From Bdellovibrio bacteriovorus (lineage in GTDB: Bacteria > Bdellovibrionota > Bdellovibrionia > Bdellovibrionales > Bdellovibrionaceae): DNA of 64,000 bases. Below the pieces are notes generated by a model. The model saw nothing but the letters and a program-made list of their open reading frames with translations. It ran no database searches and was not told where the DNA came from. The DNA is taken from NCBI RefSeq assembly GCF_001592745.1, contig NZ_LUKD01000001.1, positions 1,508,848 through 1,572,847 of the forward strand. Reading direction: 5' to 3'. The position numbers and the translations under genes are program-made. Below are positions 1 to 10,466 of the stretch, piece after piece; within the stretch, counting starts at the first letter, position 1, and every line of letters begins with the position of its first letter.

Positions 1-1977
1 AAAAATTCTCCGCCACATATTGCATTTGAAGAAGTCGTCGAATCAGAGCGCATCTCTGAAGAGTGGGCGCGACTTGCGAAAATCAAACCTGCAACATTGG
101 CCGTTGAAAAAACCTCTTCCACGCCTCTTTTTGCTAAAAAAATTGAAGTGCCGGAAATGGTCTTAACAAAGAGGCCAGAGACCCTGATTACGTCGTCACA
201 ACTTGAAGAGGTTAACGAGGGTGCTTGGGTTGAGCATTTACCAGTGGCTCAAGCCAAACGCCTGCAAGAAGCGCAAAGACGCAGCGAAGTTTTAAACCAA
301 GATTGGACTGTCCCTACCTGGAGTGACATGGCCCGCGAAGTTTTAGAAAAATCGGGAGCTTTGGCCACGAGTCCTTCTTCCTCGAATGTTTATGTGGCGG
401 GAACTTCTTCTTCTGGTCAAATAAGCACCCGTCCTTCACAGGCATCAGTTTCTATTCCAGATAGAGCCCCTCAAGGTGACCTCGATGAGCATGCGGACGG
501 ATCCCAGTCCTTTGTTGAAGAAAAGAATCTTCGTCACTACATCCAAGGCCCACTTGAAATCACCGGCGGTCTTGCCGTTACAAATGAACACCATATCGAA
601 ATTCGCCGCAATGACGAGGGGGTCTTAAAAGAACTCGGTCGCGTGGATTTACGCCAAGGTCTTTATAATATAGAAGTCGAAGATAAAAACGGGACGGTCG
701 TTGCCCGCTTGGTAGATAAAGAAGGAAAAACTTTAGGTGAAGGTTCTTTCCGTTTAAATAGAGTTGCTGCAGCAAATGCTGGAACTCTTCAAGGACCAAA
801 ACTTAAGATCGAACCGCATCCGGATTTTGCGGGTATCGTGACGAGTGCCTACAACCCAAAGCCTAACGATGTAGCTCCCGCGCAAACTCGCGCCACATTC
901 GTAAAAGGGGCTAGTGAAGTTGCCGTAAAAAAAGATGACGGCTTGGTTGCGATGGATAATGTCACGAAAGGTTCGATGACGGTTATGCGAGCGGCAGCTC
1001 CGAAACATCTGCAAACCGCCGCAATCGTGATCTCTGGAAAAGAATTTAAATCTCAGCTTTATCCCGAATCTATGATCAGGGCGCTTCAAGATATCGTGGC
1101 TCAACAGCGCGCACAGTCTATTGATGGTTCTCCAACTGTTATTTGGGGTAAAGTGTCTCTGGATGGCAAAGCGCTGGCTGGAGCCGAAGTTGTGGTCGAA
1201 TCCGATGAAGCTTTAATTCCGGTTTACTTCAATTCATTCATGATTCCCGATCCGCAGCTGAAATCCACAAGCGAAAATGGCCTATTTGCGTTCGTGAACG
1301 TGGACCCCGGTTTTCATTCCATCTTAGCGACGCGATCTTCAGCCATCTTAGGTTACCAAAACGTGGTTGTCGAAGAAGGTTCAGTTGCCCAGGGGGACGT
1401 TGAGTCTACCATTAAAACTGAAGCGGTGCCTTTAAGAATTTATGATGCGTTTACCGGCGAAGCGCGCCCTGGTTTAGTCACGATGCAAAGCTTACAGGAA
1501 GATTTAGAGGTTTCGACAGGTTTAACAACCGTGACCTTACCGCATGTCAGTCGATTAGGACTGATGCGTGTTCAACCTGAGGGTGCCGACTACGTGTCTG
1601 CTCGTTACATTTACAATGACACCGATGAATTCATTCATGCTCCGCTAGTTCATTGGTCATGGCTGACTTCGATTAAGTCCTTCTTAAGACTTGATGATAT
1701 GCCAAGCACAGGCTTTGTTGTCGGATTCGTTCCAGATGAAGACTTTGAAGTTTACCTGGCAGCGTATGATAACTTTGACCCAAGACAGATCGTCTACTTT
1801 GATATGCAGGGACGTATCCTGCAAAATCGCAAAGGCATCGCTGGCGGCGGATTCATTCTGTTTAATGTTCCTGAAGACACCCATGAAGTGGTAGTATTAG
1901 GAGCAAGAACACGCAAAATGTATTCGCGCGTTCTTCCTGTAGATGCAAACTCGCTTTCAGTTTTAACTTTCCGCTAA
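1..1977 (+). CDS. Large exported-type protein with carboxypeptidase-regulatory-like domain (5' end outside window)
   Basis: The frame is open from base 1, so this is the C-terminal part of a longer gene; at least 658 residues are visible. I do not recognise a named family. Around the middle there is a beta-sandwich segment (VIWGKVSLDGKALAGAEVVV, then SENGLFAFVNVDPG) that resembles CarboxypepD_reg / CNA-B-type domains, which usually act as structural modules in surface proteins. The rest is rich in short beta strands without cysteines or membrane segments. It ends at a TAA that overlaps the 3' end of the convergent murD by 15 bases. A surface or periplasmic role is inferred from the domain type; the signal peptide, if any, is outside the window. 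Confidence 0.8.
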   Translation, partial: KNSPPHIAFEEVVESERISEEWARLAKIKPATLAVEKTSSTPLFAKKIEVPEMVLTKRPETLITSSQLEEVNEGAWVEHLPVAQAKRLQEAQRRSEVLNQDWTVPTWSDMAREVLEKSGALATSPSSSNVYVAGTSSSGQISTRPSQASVSIPDRAPQGDLDEHADGSQSFVEEKNLRHYIQGPLEITGGLAVTNEHHIEIRRNDEGVLKELGRVDLRQGLYNIEVEDKNGTVVARLVDKEGKTLGEGSFRLNRVAAANAGTLQGPKLKIEPHPDFAGIVTSAYNPKPNDVAPAQTRATFVKGASEVAVKKDDGLVAMDNVTKGSMTVMRAAAPKHLQTAAIVISGKEFKSQLYPESMIRALQDIVAQQRAQSIDGSPTVIWGKVSLDGKALAGAEVVVESDEALIPVYFNSFMIPDPQLKSTSENGLFAFVNVDPGFHSILATRSSAILGYQNVVVEEGSVAQGDVESTIKTEAVPLRIYDAFTGEARPGLVTMQSLQEDLEVSTGLTTVTLPHVSRLGLMRVQPEGADYVSARYIYNDTDEFIHAPLVHWSWLTSIKSFLRLDDMPSTGFVVGFVPDEDFEVYLAAYDNFDPRQIVYFDMQGRILQNRKGIAGGGFILFNVPEDTHEVVVLGARTRKMYSRVLPVDANSLSVLTFR

Positions 1978-3297
1978 TTGCCCGGCTTTAGCAAAATCTG
2001 CAACTCTTGATTTAAAGAAATTTCCACGATCTTCAAAAGACTTAAATTCGTCTAAACTTGTTCCACCCGGGCTCAATAAAACCGTGTCAGAACTTTTTGC
2101 TTTCTTAAAACAATATTCTAAAGCCTCCGCCAAGTGCGGATAAGAAGCTCCAGGTAAAAGAGATTTCTTTTGAGCGATCTCGCGGCATTCGCCGAAGAAT
2201 ACGAATTCGACGGACTGGAAATGTTTTAACGGCATCAAATCTTGCCAAGGAAGATTTTTATCTCGGCCACCTAAAAGCAAAAACAACTTTCCACCATTGC
2301 TTAAAGTATCGTGGGCTGCCGTGCTAGCAATTAAAACGCTGTCCATCGCGGTGGCTTTGCTGTCGTTAATAAAGCGGACACCCTTGAACGTTCCCACATT
2401 CTCAAGACGGTGAACAAGACCTTTAAAATTTTTCATTCCTTCAATTGCTTCGCGTGGCCAGCCGGCCTCAAGAGCCAATGCGGAAGCTAAAGCCAAATTG
2501 TCTTGGTTGTGTTGTCCAATAAGCTGAGCTTTTTCTAAATGAAGATCTTTGAAGGTGACATCATTTTTTGAAATGACTTTCACACTTTCATCGCGACCTT
2601 TTTTCTTTGAATATTCAACTAGGTCTCCACCTTCGCTATTTAAAAGCATTGCTTTCTTGGTGATGGAATGAATATTCCACTTTGTTTGATAGTAATGCTC
2701 AAGATTGTCGTACCGCTCAAGATGATTCGAGGTGAAATAGGTAATCGCCGATAGATCTAAAGAAAGATTTTCGCAGTTTTCTAATTGATAGCTGGATAGC
2801 TCTAATACAATCCAATCTGCGCGAGTTCTGTGTCCTTCGAGAACTTCGGCAGCATACTGGGAAAATGGAGTGCCCAGATTTCCGCCGACAAATCCCGTTT
2901 TAGAAAAAGCCTCAAGACCGGCCCCTAATAAAGATACGGTCGTACTTTTTCCTACAGATCCTGTGACGCCCATCAATTTTTCGTTTTCTAGACAGGCGCA
3001 GGCCAAAGAAATTTCACTGGTAATTTTAATGCCCTCACTTTTGGCTTTCTGAATCCAGGCAGAGGTGAGTGGAACCCCCGGAGACACCACCAAAGTTTTC
3101 GGTGATGCTTGAGACATCAAAGCTTCGGGATCATTAAAATCCGCTGTCGGTAATTTTCCATCAAATGTGAGTACGGACTGAGCAGAAAATCCGAGATCTA
3201 AAAGCAGTCGGCGAGCCGCCTCACCACTTTTACCCATCCCGACAATAGCAATTGGAGTCTTGAGGTTCTTGATAAATTCGTTCATCTGCACGATCAT
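1963..3297 (-). CDS. murD: UDP-N-acetylmuramoylalanine--D-glutamate ligase
   Basis: Cytoplasmic Mur ligase that adds D-glutamate to UDP-MurNAc-L-Ala in peptidoglycan precursor synthesis. The N-terminal dinucleotide-like motif (IAIVGMGKSG), the ATP loop GVTGSVGKSTT (about residues 110-120), HNQDNLALA, DSKATA and the C-terminal SPGGTSLDEFKSFEDRG all match the MurD pattern; 444 residues is the usual length. The loop has Val where most Mur ligases have Asn (GxNGKST). Start: ATG at 3297, or an internal ATG four codons later (MNEF); neither has a strong Shine-Dalgarno. The gene is divergent from the phosphoesterase with only 17 bases between the starts, so its promoter must lie inside that gene. 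Confidence 0.93.
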   Translation of the reverse strand: MIVQMNEFIKNLKTPIAIVGMGKSGEAARRLLLDLGFSAQSVLTFDGKLPTADFNDPEALMSQASPKTLVVSPGVPLTSAWIQKAKSEGIKITSEISLACACLENEKLMGVTGSVGKSTTVSLLGAGLEAFSKTGFVGGNLGTPFSQYAAEVLEGHRTRADWIVLELSSYQLENCENLSLDLSAITYFTSNHLERYDNLEHYYQTKWNIHSITKKAMLLNSEGGDLVEYSKKKGRDESVKVISKNDVTFKDLHLEKAQLIGQHNQDNLALASALALEAGWPREAIEGMKNFKGLVHRLENVGTFKGVRFINDSKATAMDSVLIASTAAHDTLSNGGKLFLLLGGRDKNLPWQDLMPLKHFQSVEFVFFGECREIAQKKSLLPGASYPHLAEALEYCFKKAKSSDTVLLSPGGTSLDEFKSFEDRGNFFKSRVADFAKAGQLAES

Positions 3298-3314
3298 ATT
3301 CTTGGGAGGAAGAT

Positions 3315-4790
3315 TTGCCCACTTCTTTTTCGCAACCAGTTCCTGATTTCAGATCCGCTTCATTCACTGCTATCATCAGTGACCTGCATCTTTGCGAGGC
3401 AGAGCCGGTTAACATTAAGTTTCCGTTATGGAAGAAGTTTAAAACTCGGCAATTCTTTTTCGATGATGTTTTTGAAAACTTTCTGAAGCACATTGAAGAA
3501 AAGGCCAATGGCCAGCCCATCGAGTTGATACTTAATGGCGACATCTTTGATTTTGACAGTGTTTTGCGATTGCCTGATGAGCCAACCTACAAAGTAGATT
3601 GGTTAGAACGTCATCGCGGCCTCTATCCTCGCGAAGAGCGTTCTCGTTATAAAATCGAAGTTATTTTAAAGGATCATGCTGAATTTGTCCGAGCACTGCG
3701 TGAGTTTATTCTGCGTGGACATCGTGCTATTTTCGTTATTGGCAATCATGATCTTGAACTTCATTTTCCGGAAGTGCAGGAAGAAATTTACCGGCATTTA
3801 GCTTTGCCAGATCACAAACGCGATCAAGTGCGCTTTGTGGAATGGTTTTACATCAGCAATCAAGACACTTTGATTGAACATGGTAATCAGTACGATCCGT
3901 ATTGCATGTGCGAGGACCCGATCAATCCCTTTGTTCGCGGTTATAATTATATTTCGTTGAAGCTGCCGTTCGGGAATTTGGCTTGTCGGTACATTTCTAA
4001 CGGGATGGGTTTTTTTAATCCGCACGTCGACACGAATTACATCATGACTTTGCCAGAGTACATTCGCTTCTTTTTTAAATACATGCTGCGTGCTCAGCCG
4101 GGTTTGATCATCACTTGGTTCTGGGGTTCGGTTGTGACCTTGCTTTACGCATTTTTCGACCGCCTGTCTGCACCGATCCGTAATCCATTAAAGATTGAAG
4201 ATCGTGTGTCTCGAATTGCTGAAAAAGCGAACGCAGAGCCCCGCATGGTTCGGGAGCTGAAAGAACTTTTCGTTGCTCCCGCGGCGAGCCACCCGACTTT
4301 ACTTGCGCGTGAACTGTGGTTGGACCGGGCTTTTATCGTTTTCGTCGCGTTCTTTTTAATATTCCAGCTAATGGTATTCGTTCGTTCGGTGTATGAAATT
4401 TCATTCTTCTGGGCTTTTATTCCGCTTTTCTTGTTGCTGCCATTCTTCCTTTTTTACAGCAAGTCGATCACGTCCCTCGTCTCGGGATACAAAGAGCCCG
4501 ATGACCGAGTTCTTTCCATGGCCAGTGCAATTACTAAAGCGCAGCGCATCGTCTTTGGACATACTCATCATACACGCCATGAAATCATTGGGTCTGTTGA
4601 GCATTTGAACTCAGGCTGTTGGTCGCCCGCATTTTTGGACGTGGAGTGTACGAAACCTTTGGACCAAAAAACTTTCGTTTGGATTTCTCCGACCGAAGGG
4701 GGAAGTCGCCAAGCCGAGCTTCTGAAATTTGTGGATGGCAAATCAGAACTCATCGCGAACCCAGGTCGGACGGTTTCGGCAAATAATTAG
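3315..4790 (+). CDS. Membrane-associated calcineurin-like metallophosphoesterase
   Basis: The metallophosphoesterase signature is complete: SDLHL (residues 22-26), GDIFDF (75-80), GNHDLE (143-148) and FGHTHH near residue 430. These residues bind the two catalytic metal ions. Between the catalytic halves there are hydrophobic segments (about 270-290 and 345-390) that look like membrane helices, so the enzyme is probably inner-membrane attached. LpxH (UDP-diacylglucosamine hydrolase) is a distant relative, but this protein is about twice as long, so the substrate is unknown. The start is TTG 3315, preceded by GGGAGGA at 3304-3310; no better start precedes the first catalytic motif. Confidence 0.8.
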   Translation: MPTSFSQPVPDFRSASFTAIISDLHLCEAEPVNIKFPLWKKFKTRQFFFDDVFENFLKHIEEKANGQPIELILNGDIFDFDSVLRLPDEPTYKVDWLERHRGLYPREERSRYKIEVILKDHAEFVRALREFILRGHRAIFVIGNHDLELHFPEVQEEIYRHLALPDHKRDQVRFVEWFYISNQDTLIEHGNQYDPYCMCEDPINPFVRGYNYISLKLPFGNLACRYISNGMGFFNPHVDTNYIMTLPEYIRFFFKYMLRAQPGLIITWFWGSVVTLLYAFFDRLSAPIRNPLKIEDRVSRIAEKANAEPRMVRELKELFVAPAASHPTLLARELWLDRAFIVFVAFFLIFQLMVFVRSVYEISFFWAFIPLFLLLPFFLFYSKSITSLVSGYKEPDDRVLSMASAITKAQRIVFGHTHHTRHEIIGSVEHLNSGCWSPAFLDVECTKPLDQKTFVWISPTEGGSRQAELLKFVDGKSELIANPGRTVSANN

Positions 4791-4812
4791 TGCGCCGCAA
4801 GAAGATTTCATA

Positions 4813-4842
4813 TTGTCAATTTCTGGACCCTATGCAAACCTT
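4813..4842 (+). promoter_or_regulatory. Putative histone promoter: TTGTCA-N4-CTGGACCCT motif
   Basis: A TTGTCA hexamer (4813-4818) is followed after four bases by CTGGACCCT (4823-4831). The same arrangement, TTGACA-N4-CTGGACCCT, lies upstream of rho at 15558-15576. No good -10 hexamer sits 17 bases after the TTGTCA. Whether this is a promoter or a regulator site is inference. Confidence 0.35.
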
Positions 4843-4878
4843 TTACAGGTAAACACACGGATGGAGAGAGGTTTAATC

Positions 4879-5073
4879 ATGGCAGAAGTACTTGTTGTAA
4901 CAAGCAAAGTAAAAAAACTTATCAAAGAAAAAGGTCAAATGAACACCTCTGCTGAGACTATTGATGTTCTTAGCAAAGCTATTGAGCAACTTTGCTTAAA
5001 AGGTATCGAAAGTGCTAAAGCTGATGGTCGTAAGACTGTTATGGCACGCGATATCGTGATCGATCACCTTTAA
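4879..5073 (+). CDS. Bacterial histone, Bd0055 (HBb) type
   Basis: A 64-residue protein made of one histone fold: helix 1 (about residues 6-16, VTSKVKKLIKEKG), loop, long helix 2 (about 22-49, starting NTSAETIDVLSKAIEQ), loop with the paired-loop DGRKTV, and helix 3 ending in MARDIVIDHL. The TSAE...AIEQL pattern and the C-terminal RKTVMARDI are typical of archaeal-type histones. The sequence closely matches my memory of Bd0055 of B. bacteriovorus, reported as an abundant, DNA-coating nucleoid protein. The start is ATG 4879, after GAGAGAGG at 4863-4870; the longer open frame upstream overlaps the preceding gene and is not needed. Monocistronic: a strong terminator follows at 5101. Confidence 0.93.
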   Translation: MAEVLVVTSKVKKLIKEKGQMNTSAETIDVLSKAIEQLCLKGIESAKADGRKTVMARDIVIDHL

Positions 5074-5100
5074 TTTGGTGCTGATTTAGTTATTGCAAAG

Positions 5101-5127
5101 AACCCGTGGTGAAAGCCACGGGTTTTT
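5101..5127 (+). terminator. Rho-independent terminator after histone gene
   Basis: Perfect 9-bp stem AACCCGTGG / CCACGGGTT with a six-base loop and a following T run, 27 bases after the histone stop. Confidence 0.9.
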
Positions 5128-5159
5128 CCGTTTAAAGAGTTGTCTTATTCTGAGACATC

Positions 5160-5187
5160 TCAAGACAAGTCGTTAATTCGCCGATAA
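5160..5187 (+). promoter_or_regulatory. FliA (sigma-28)-like promoter for the secreted protein gene
   Basis: TCAAG (5160-5164) and GCCGATAA (5180-5187) match the two boxes of the flagellar sigma factor FliA (TAAA / GCCGATAA). The space between TCAA and GCCGATAA is 16 bases, one more than in E. coli, and the same 16 is seen at the flp promoter at 62801-62828. The start codon lies 38 bases downstream. Confidence 0.6.
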
Positions 5188-5224
5188 ACAAATATTGAAA
5201 CTTTGATGGACAAAGGATGCGGCG

Positions 5225-6586
5225 ATGAAAATGACAGCGATGCTTTTTTCATTACTTATTGCGCTGACTTCAAGCGCGTTTGCGCAAGGCAAATTCTATA
5301 AGTCTACGGACAAGATCACCCTGTCGTATGAAGAGTTCCGCGCACTTACTGATGAAAATCAAAAAGCTTGGCTTAAAGAGATTCAAGCCTTCTATGCTAA
5401 AGTGGACGCTGTCGAAGCCGGCGAAAGAATTAATCCAAAACGTAAGTACAGCCTCTTGCCCGAGTTCTTGTTTCAGGCACTTTCTAACTCCACTTCATTT
5501 TGTGCCACATCTTCTATTCTAATTGGGAATCCCGCCGAGGCAGCCAATGAACGCTGTCAGGTGCAAAGAAGTGTGAAAGCAGGGGCTTCGTTAGTTTGTA
5601 TGCGTTGCCCGGGCGATCGCCTTAGCGGTGTCTACGTATGTACAAGCGCAAATGACGATGCTTCCACGATCTCAAAAAATCTGCTTAAGGAACTTGATAA
5701 AAAAGATTACGAGGGATCAAAGGTTCAAATTAGCGCCGACTCTTTATCAAAACATGTTGAAGTGACTCTCGATGAAGGCTCATCCCCCTTTGAGGCTCCT
5801 ATTCTTCGCAAGAATACAGTCGTAAAAAGAATTGTCACACCGTCTTCGTCTGAAGAAGTGGTGATTGATTTAGGCCCGGAAGCACAAATCAAAAAGGCCT
5901 CTAAAGCCGGCCCAATGACAGTGGTAGAAAGACGCGACGAAAGCGGCGCCGTCTTGGATCGCGTGGGCAATAATCCTCACGTGGCGGACTATCATCTTAG
6001 AGCGCTAGAAGATGTCGGAAACTCGAAAGGGAACGACAATCTTGATGTCGAAGAGGTCAGCAAAACCGAACGTCTGGCTTGCGTTTATGCGGGTTGGGCC
6101 GTAGAAGGCCCGCAATGCTCTCCTATCAGTGAAAAAGAAATCCGTGACGCTTCTGGAAAGTCAGTCACTTACTCTTGTAAAGCAGATCAAGACGGTTCAG
6201 CGGTTTATGGAGACAATGAAGACGGAAAGTCCGTTGTCCTATGTAATCCCGTGCTTTTTGGATTGAAAGATGAAAAGCCTATTTGTATTCGTCGCTCTAA
6301 AAATGCGACGGAAGAGTGTGTAAAGGCGTCTAATAAAGCAAGCGAAACGCTGGCATTTGCCAAATCCAATCCTACAGAATATCGCGCGCTGGTTCGTCGC
6401 GTAGACGTTCTTTGCCAGCAAGATGAAAATGTTTTGCGCAAACACTTTGAAAAGCGCGGTCGCAGTAAATCACAAGTCGACCATGCGATTAAAGACTTAA
6501 GTTCTACCTGCGTGCATCTGCGTGGTCGTATGGCAGAACTCGTTGACGCTAATAAAGCAACGGCACCGCGCGCAGGCCAGCGCTAA
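5225..6586 (+). CDS. Secreted protein of unknown function
   Basis: 453 residues with a clear signal peptide (MKMTAMLFSLLIALTSSAFA, cleavage before QGKF). The mature part has about a dozen cysteines, several in pairs (VCMRCPGD, CVYAGW...QCS), which suggests disulfides and a periplasmic or extracellular location. I do not recognise a family. The ribosome binding site is AAAGGA just upstream of ATG 5225. A FliA-like promoter upstream suggests expression together with flagellar genes. It is convergent with ligA and the stop codons abut, with no visible terminator between them. Confidence 0.78.
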   Translation: MKMTAMLFSLLIALTSSAFAQGKFYKSTDKITLSYEEFRALTDENQKAWLKEIQAFYAKVDAVEAGERINPKRKYSLLPEFLFQALSNSTSFCATSSILIGNPAEAANERCQVQRSVKAGASLVCMRCPGDRLSGVYVCTSANDDASTISKNLLKELDKKDYEGSKVQISADSLSKHVEVTLDEGSSPFEAPILRKNTVVKRIVTPSSSEEVVIDLGPEAQIKKASKAGPMTVVERRDESGAVLDRVGNNPHVADYHLRALEDVGNSKGNDNLDVEEVSKTERLACVYAGWAVEGPQCSPISEKEIRDASGKSVTYSCKADQDGSAVYGDNEDGKSVVLCNPVLFGLKDEKPICIRRSKNATEECVKASNKASETLAFAKSNPTEYRALVRRVDVLCQQDENVLRKHFEKRGRSKSQVDHAIKDLSSTCVHLRGRMAELVDANKATAPRAGQR

Positions 6587-8677
<2,091 letters not shown>

Positions 8678-8710
8678 TTAAATCTTACATCCCCGCGAAG
8701 GAGACTCTCG

Positions 8711-8992
8711 GTGATCGACAAAAAAACTATTGAACACATCGCAAAGCTTGCTCGCTTACAAGTCAGTGAAGAAGAAGCCCAAGAGTACAGCACCCAACTA
8801 GCGAAAGCTCTGGGTCATTTCGAGCAGATTTCAAAAATAAACACGGCTGGAATCGAGCCTTTGGTAACGCCAACGGAAATTGAATCTTTTTGGCGTGAGG
8901 ATGTGGTTAAGCAGGAATTTACCGCTGAAGAAATGACGGCCAATGCTCCCGCAAAAGCAGGGAACCTCTTTAAAGTTCCGCCGGTGGTGTAA
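8711..8992 (+). CDS. gatC: Asp-tRNA(Asn)/Glu-tRNA(Gln) amidotransferase subunit C
   Basis: Small subunit (93 residues) that stabilises GatA in the GatCAB complex, which converts misacylated Glu-tRNA(Gln) and Asp-tRNA(Asn) to the correct forms. The family pattern is present: IEHIAKLARLQVSEEE at the N terminus, FEQISKINTAGIEPL in the middle and the FKVPPVV end. The start is GTG 8711. One base separates its stop from gatA, so the two are translated as one unit. The set of gat genes implies that this organism makes Gln-tRNA and/or Asn-tRNA by the indirect route. Confidence 0.95.
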   Translation: MIDKKTIEHIAKLARLQVSEEEAQEYSTQLAKALGHFEQISKINTAGIEPLVTPTEIESFWREDVVKQEFTAEEMTANAPAKAGNLFKVPPVV

Positions 8993-8993
8993 G

Positions 8994-10466
8994 ATGGATT
9001 TAACTTTTGCTTCAATCACAGACATCGCCGAAGCCGTTCAATCTAAGAAAGTCAGCGCTAAAGAGGTGACTGAACATTTCGCGAAACGAATTGATTCCTT
9101 AGATGAAAAATTAAATTCTTTCACCACTAGGAATGATCAAGCTCTGAAAGACGCTGAAGCTTTGGATGCCCGAATTGCCAAGGGGGAACATGTCGGCCCC
9201 CTAGCCGGTGTTCCCTTTGGAATCAAAGAAATGTTCTGCACAAAAGGCCTTAAGACGACGGCGGGATCTAAAATTTTAGAAAATTTTATTCCACCCTATG
9301 ATGCCACTGTCGTGGCTCGCCTTAAAGCCGCTGGCATTGTCGTGATGGGAAAATTAAATCAAGATGAATTCGCCATGGGCTCATCGAATGAAACCTCTTT
9401 TCACGGTCCGACAAAAAATCCTTGGAAGCTTGACTGTGTGCCGGGAGGTTCATCCGGGGGATCTGCGGCGGCGCAGGCGGCGCGTTTGGTTGCAGGCACA
9501 TTAGGAACTGATACCGGTGGATCTATTCGTCAACCCGCAAGCTTCTGTGGCATCGTGGGAGTCAAACCCACCTACGGACGCGTCAGTCGTTACGGTATTA
9601 TTGCTTACGCTTCTTCGCTCGATCAAGCGGGCCCGATGGTGAGCTCAGTAAAAGATGCGGCATTAACGATGGAAGTTATTTCCGGTTTTGATAGTTTTGA
9701 TTCTACCACGACACAAAGATCTGTTCCCGCTTGGAGTAAAAATTTAAAGGCCGATATGAAAGGCATGAAGATTGGCCTGATGAAAGAATATATGACCGGC
9801 GGCCTGCACGCGGATGTGCAAAAAACCGTGGAAAACGCGGTGGACTCATTAAAGAAAATGGGAGCAGAAATAGTTGAAGTCTCTGTGCCTATGTCTGAAT
9901 TCGCAGTTCCCGTTTATTACTTGATTGCGGCCAGTGAAGCTTCGTCAAATCTTGCTCGCTATGATGGCGTGAAATATGGTCACCGTGCCGAATTTAAAAA
10001 CCTTTCCGCTGTTGAATTAGAAACTTTTTATGGAAAAACTCGCGGCGAAGGTTTTGGTAAAGAAGTCAAACGTCGTATTATGCTTGGTACCTACTGTCTT
10101 TCAAGTGGTTACTATGATGCTTATTACAACAAAGCAGGTCAGGTTCGTCGTTTAATAATGAACGAATACTTAGAAGCTTTCAAAAAGTGCGATGTCATTC
10201 TAAGTCCGGTTACCACCGCGCCCGCTTTCAAAATTGGTGAACGCATTTCTGATCCTTTAACCATGTATTTGAATGATATCTTTACCACATCGACAAACCT
10301 TGCGGGACTGCCAGGGATGAGTGTTCCCTTCGGACTATCGCAAGAAAATCTTCCGATCGGTATTCAGCTAACCGCTAGTCATTTTGAAGAACAGAAAATG
10401 TTGGACGTTGCTTTTGCACTGGAAGGCGCTTCTCCGGTGAAAGGAAAAAATCCCCATGTCATATAG
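8994..10466 (+). CDS. gatA: Asp-tRNA(Asn)/Glu-tRNA(Gln) amidotransferase subunit A
   Basis: Glutaminase subunit of GatCAB; frees ammonia from glutamine and passes it to GatB. The amidase signature is complete: GIKEMF with the catalytic Lys, PGGSSGGSAAA and GTDTGGSIRQPASFCG carry the Lys-Ser-Ser triad. 490 residues, normal length. ATG 8994 follows gatC directly and gives MDLTFASITD; a longer frame from 8943 runs through the gatC end and is not the likely start. gatB begins 11 bases before this gene ends. Confidence 0.96.
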   Translation: MDLTFASITDIAEAVQSKKVSAKEVTEHFAKRIDSLDEKLNSFTTRNDQALKDAEALDARIAKGEHVGPLAGVPFGIKEMFCTKGLKTTAGSKILENFIPPYDATVVARLKAAGIVVMGKLNQDEFAMGSSNETSFHGPTKNPWKLDCVPGGSSGGSAAAQAARLVAGTLGTDTGGSIRQPASFCGIVGVKPTYGRVSRYGIIAYASSLDQAGPMVSSVKDAALTMEVISGFDSFDSTTTQRSVPAWSKNLKADMKGMKIGLMKEYMTGGLHADVQKTVENAVDSLKKMGAEIVEVSVPMSEFAVPVYYLIAASEASSNLARYDGVKYGHRAEFKNLSAVELETFYGKTRGEGFGKEVKRRIMLGTYCLSSGYYDAYYNKAGQVRRLIMNEYLEAFKKCDVILSPVTTAPAFKIGERISDPLTMYLNDIFTTSTNLAGLPGMSVPFGLSQENLPIGIQLTASHFEEQKMLDVAFALEGASPVKGKNPHVI

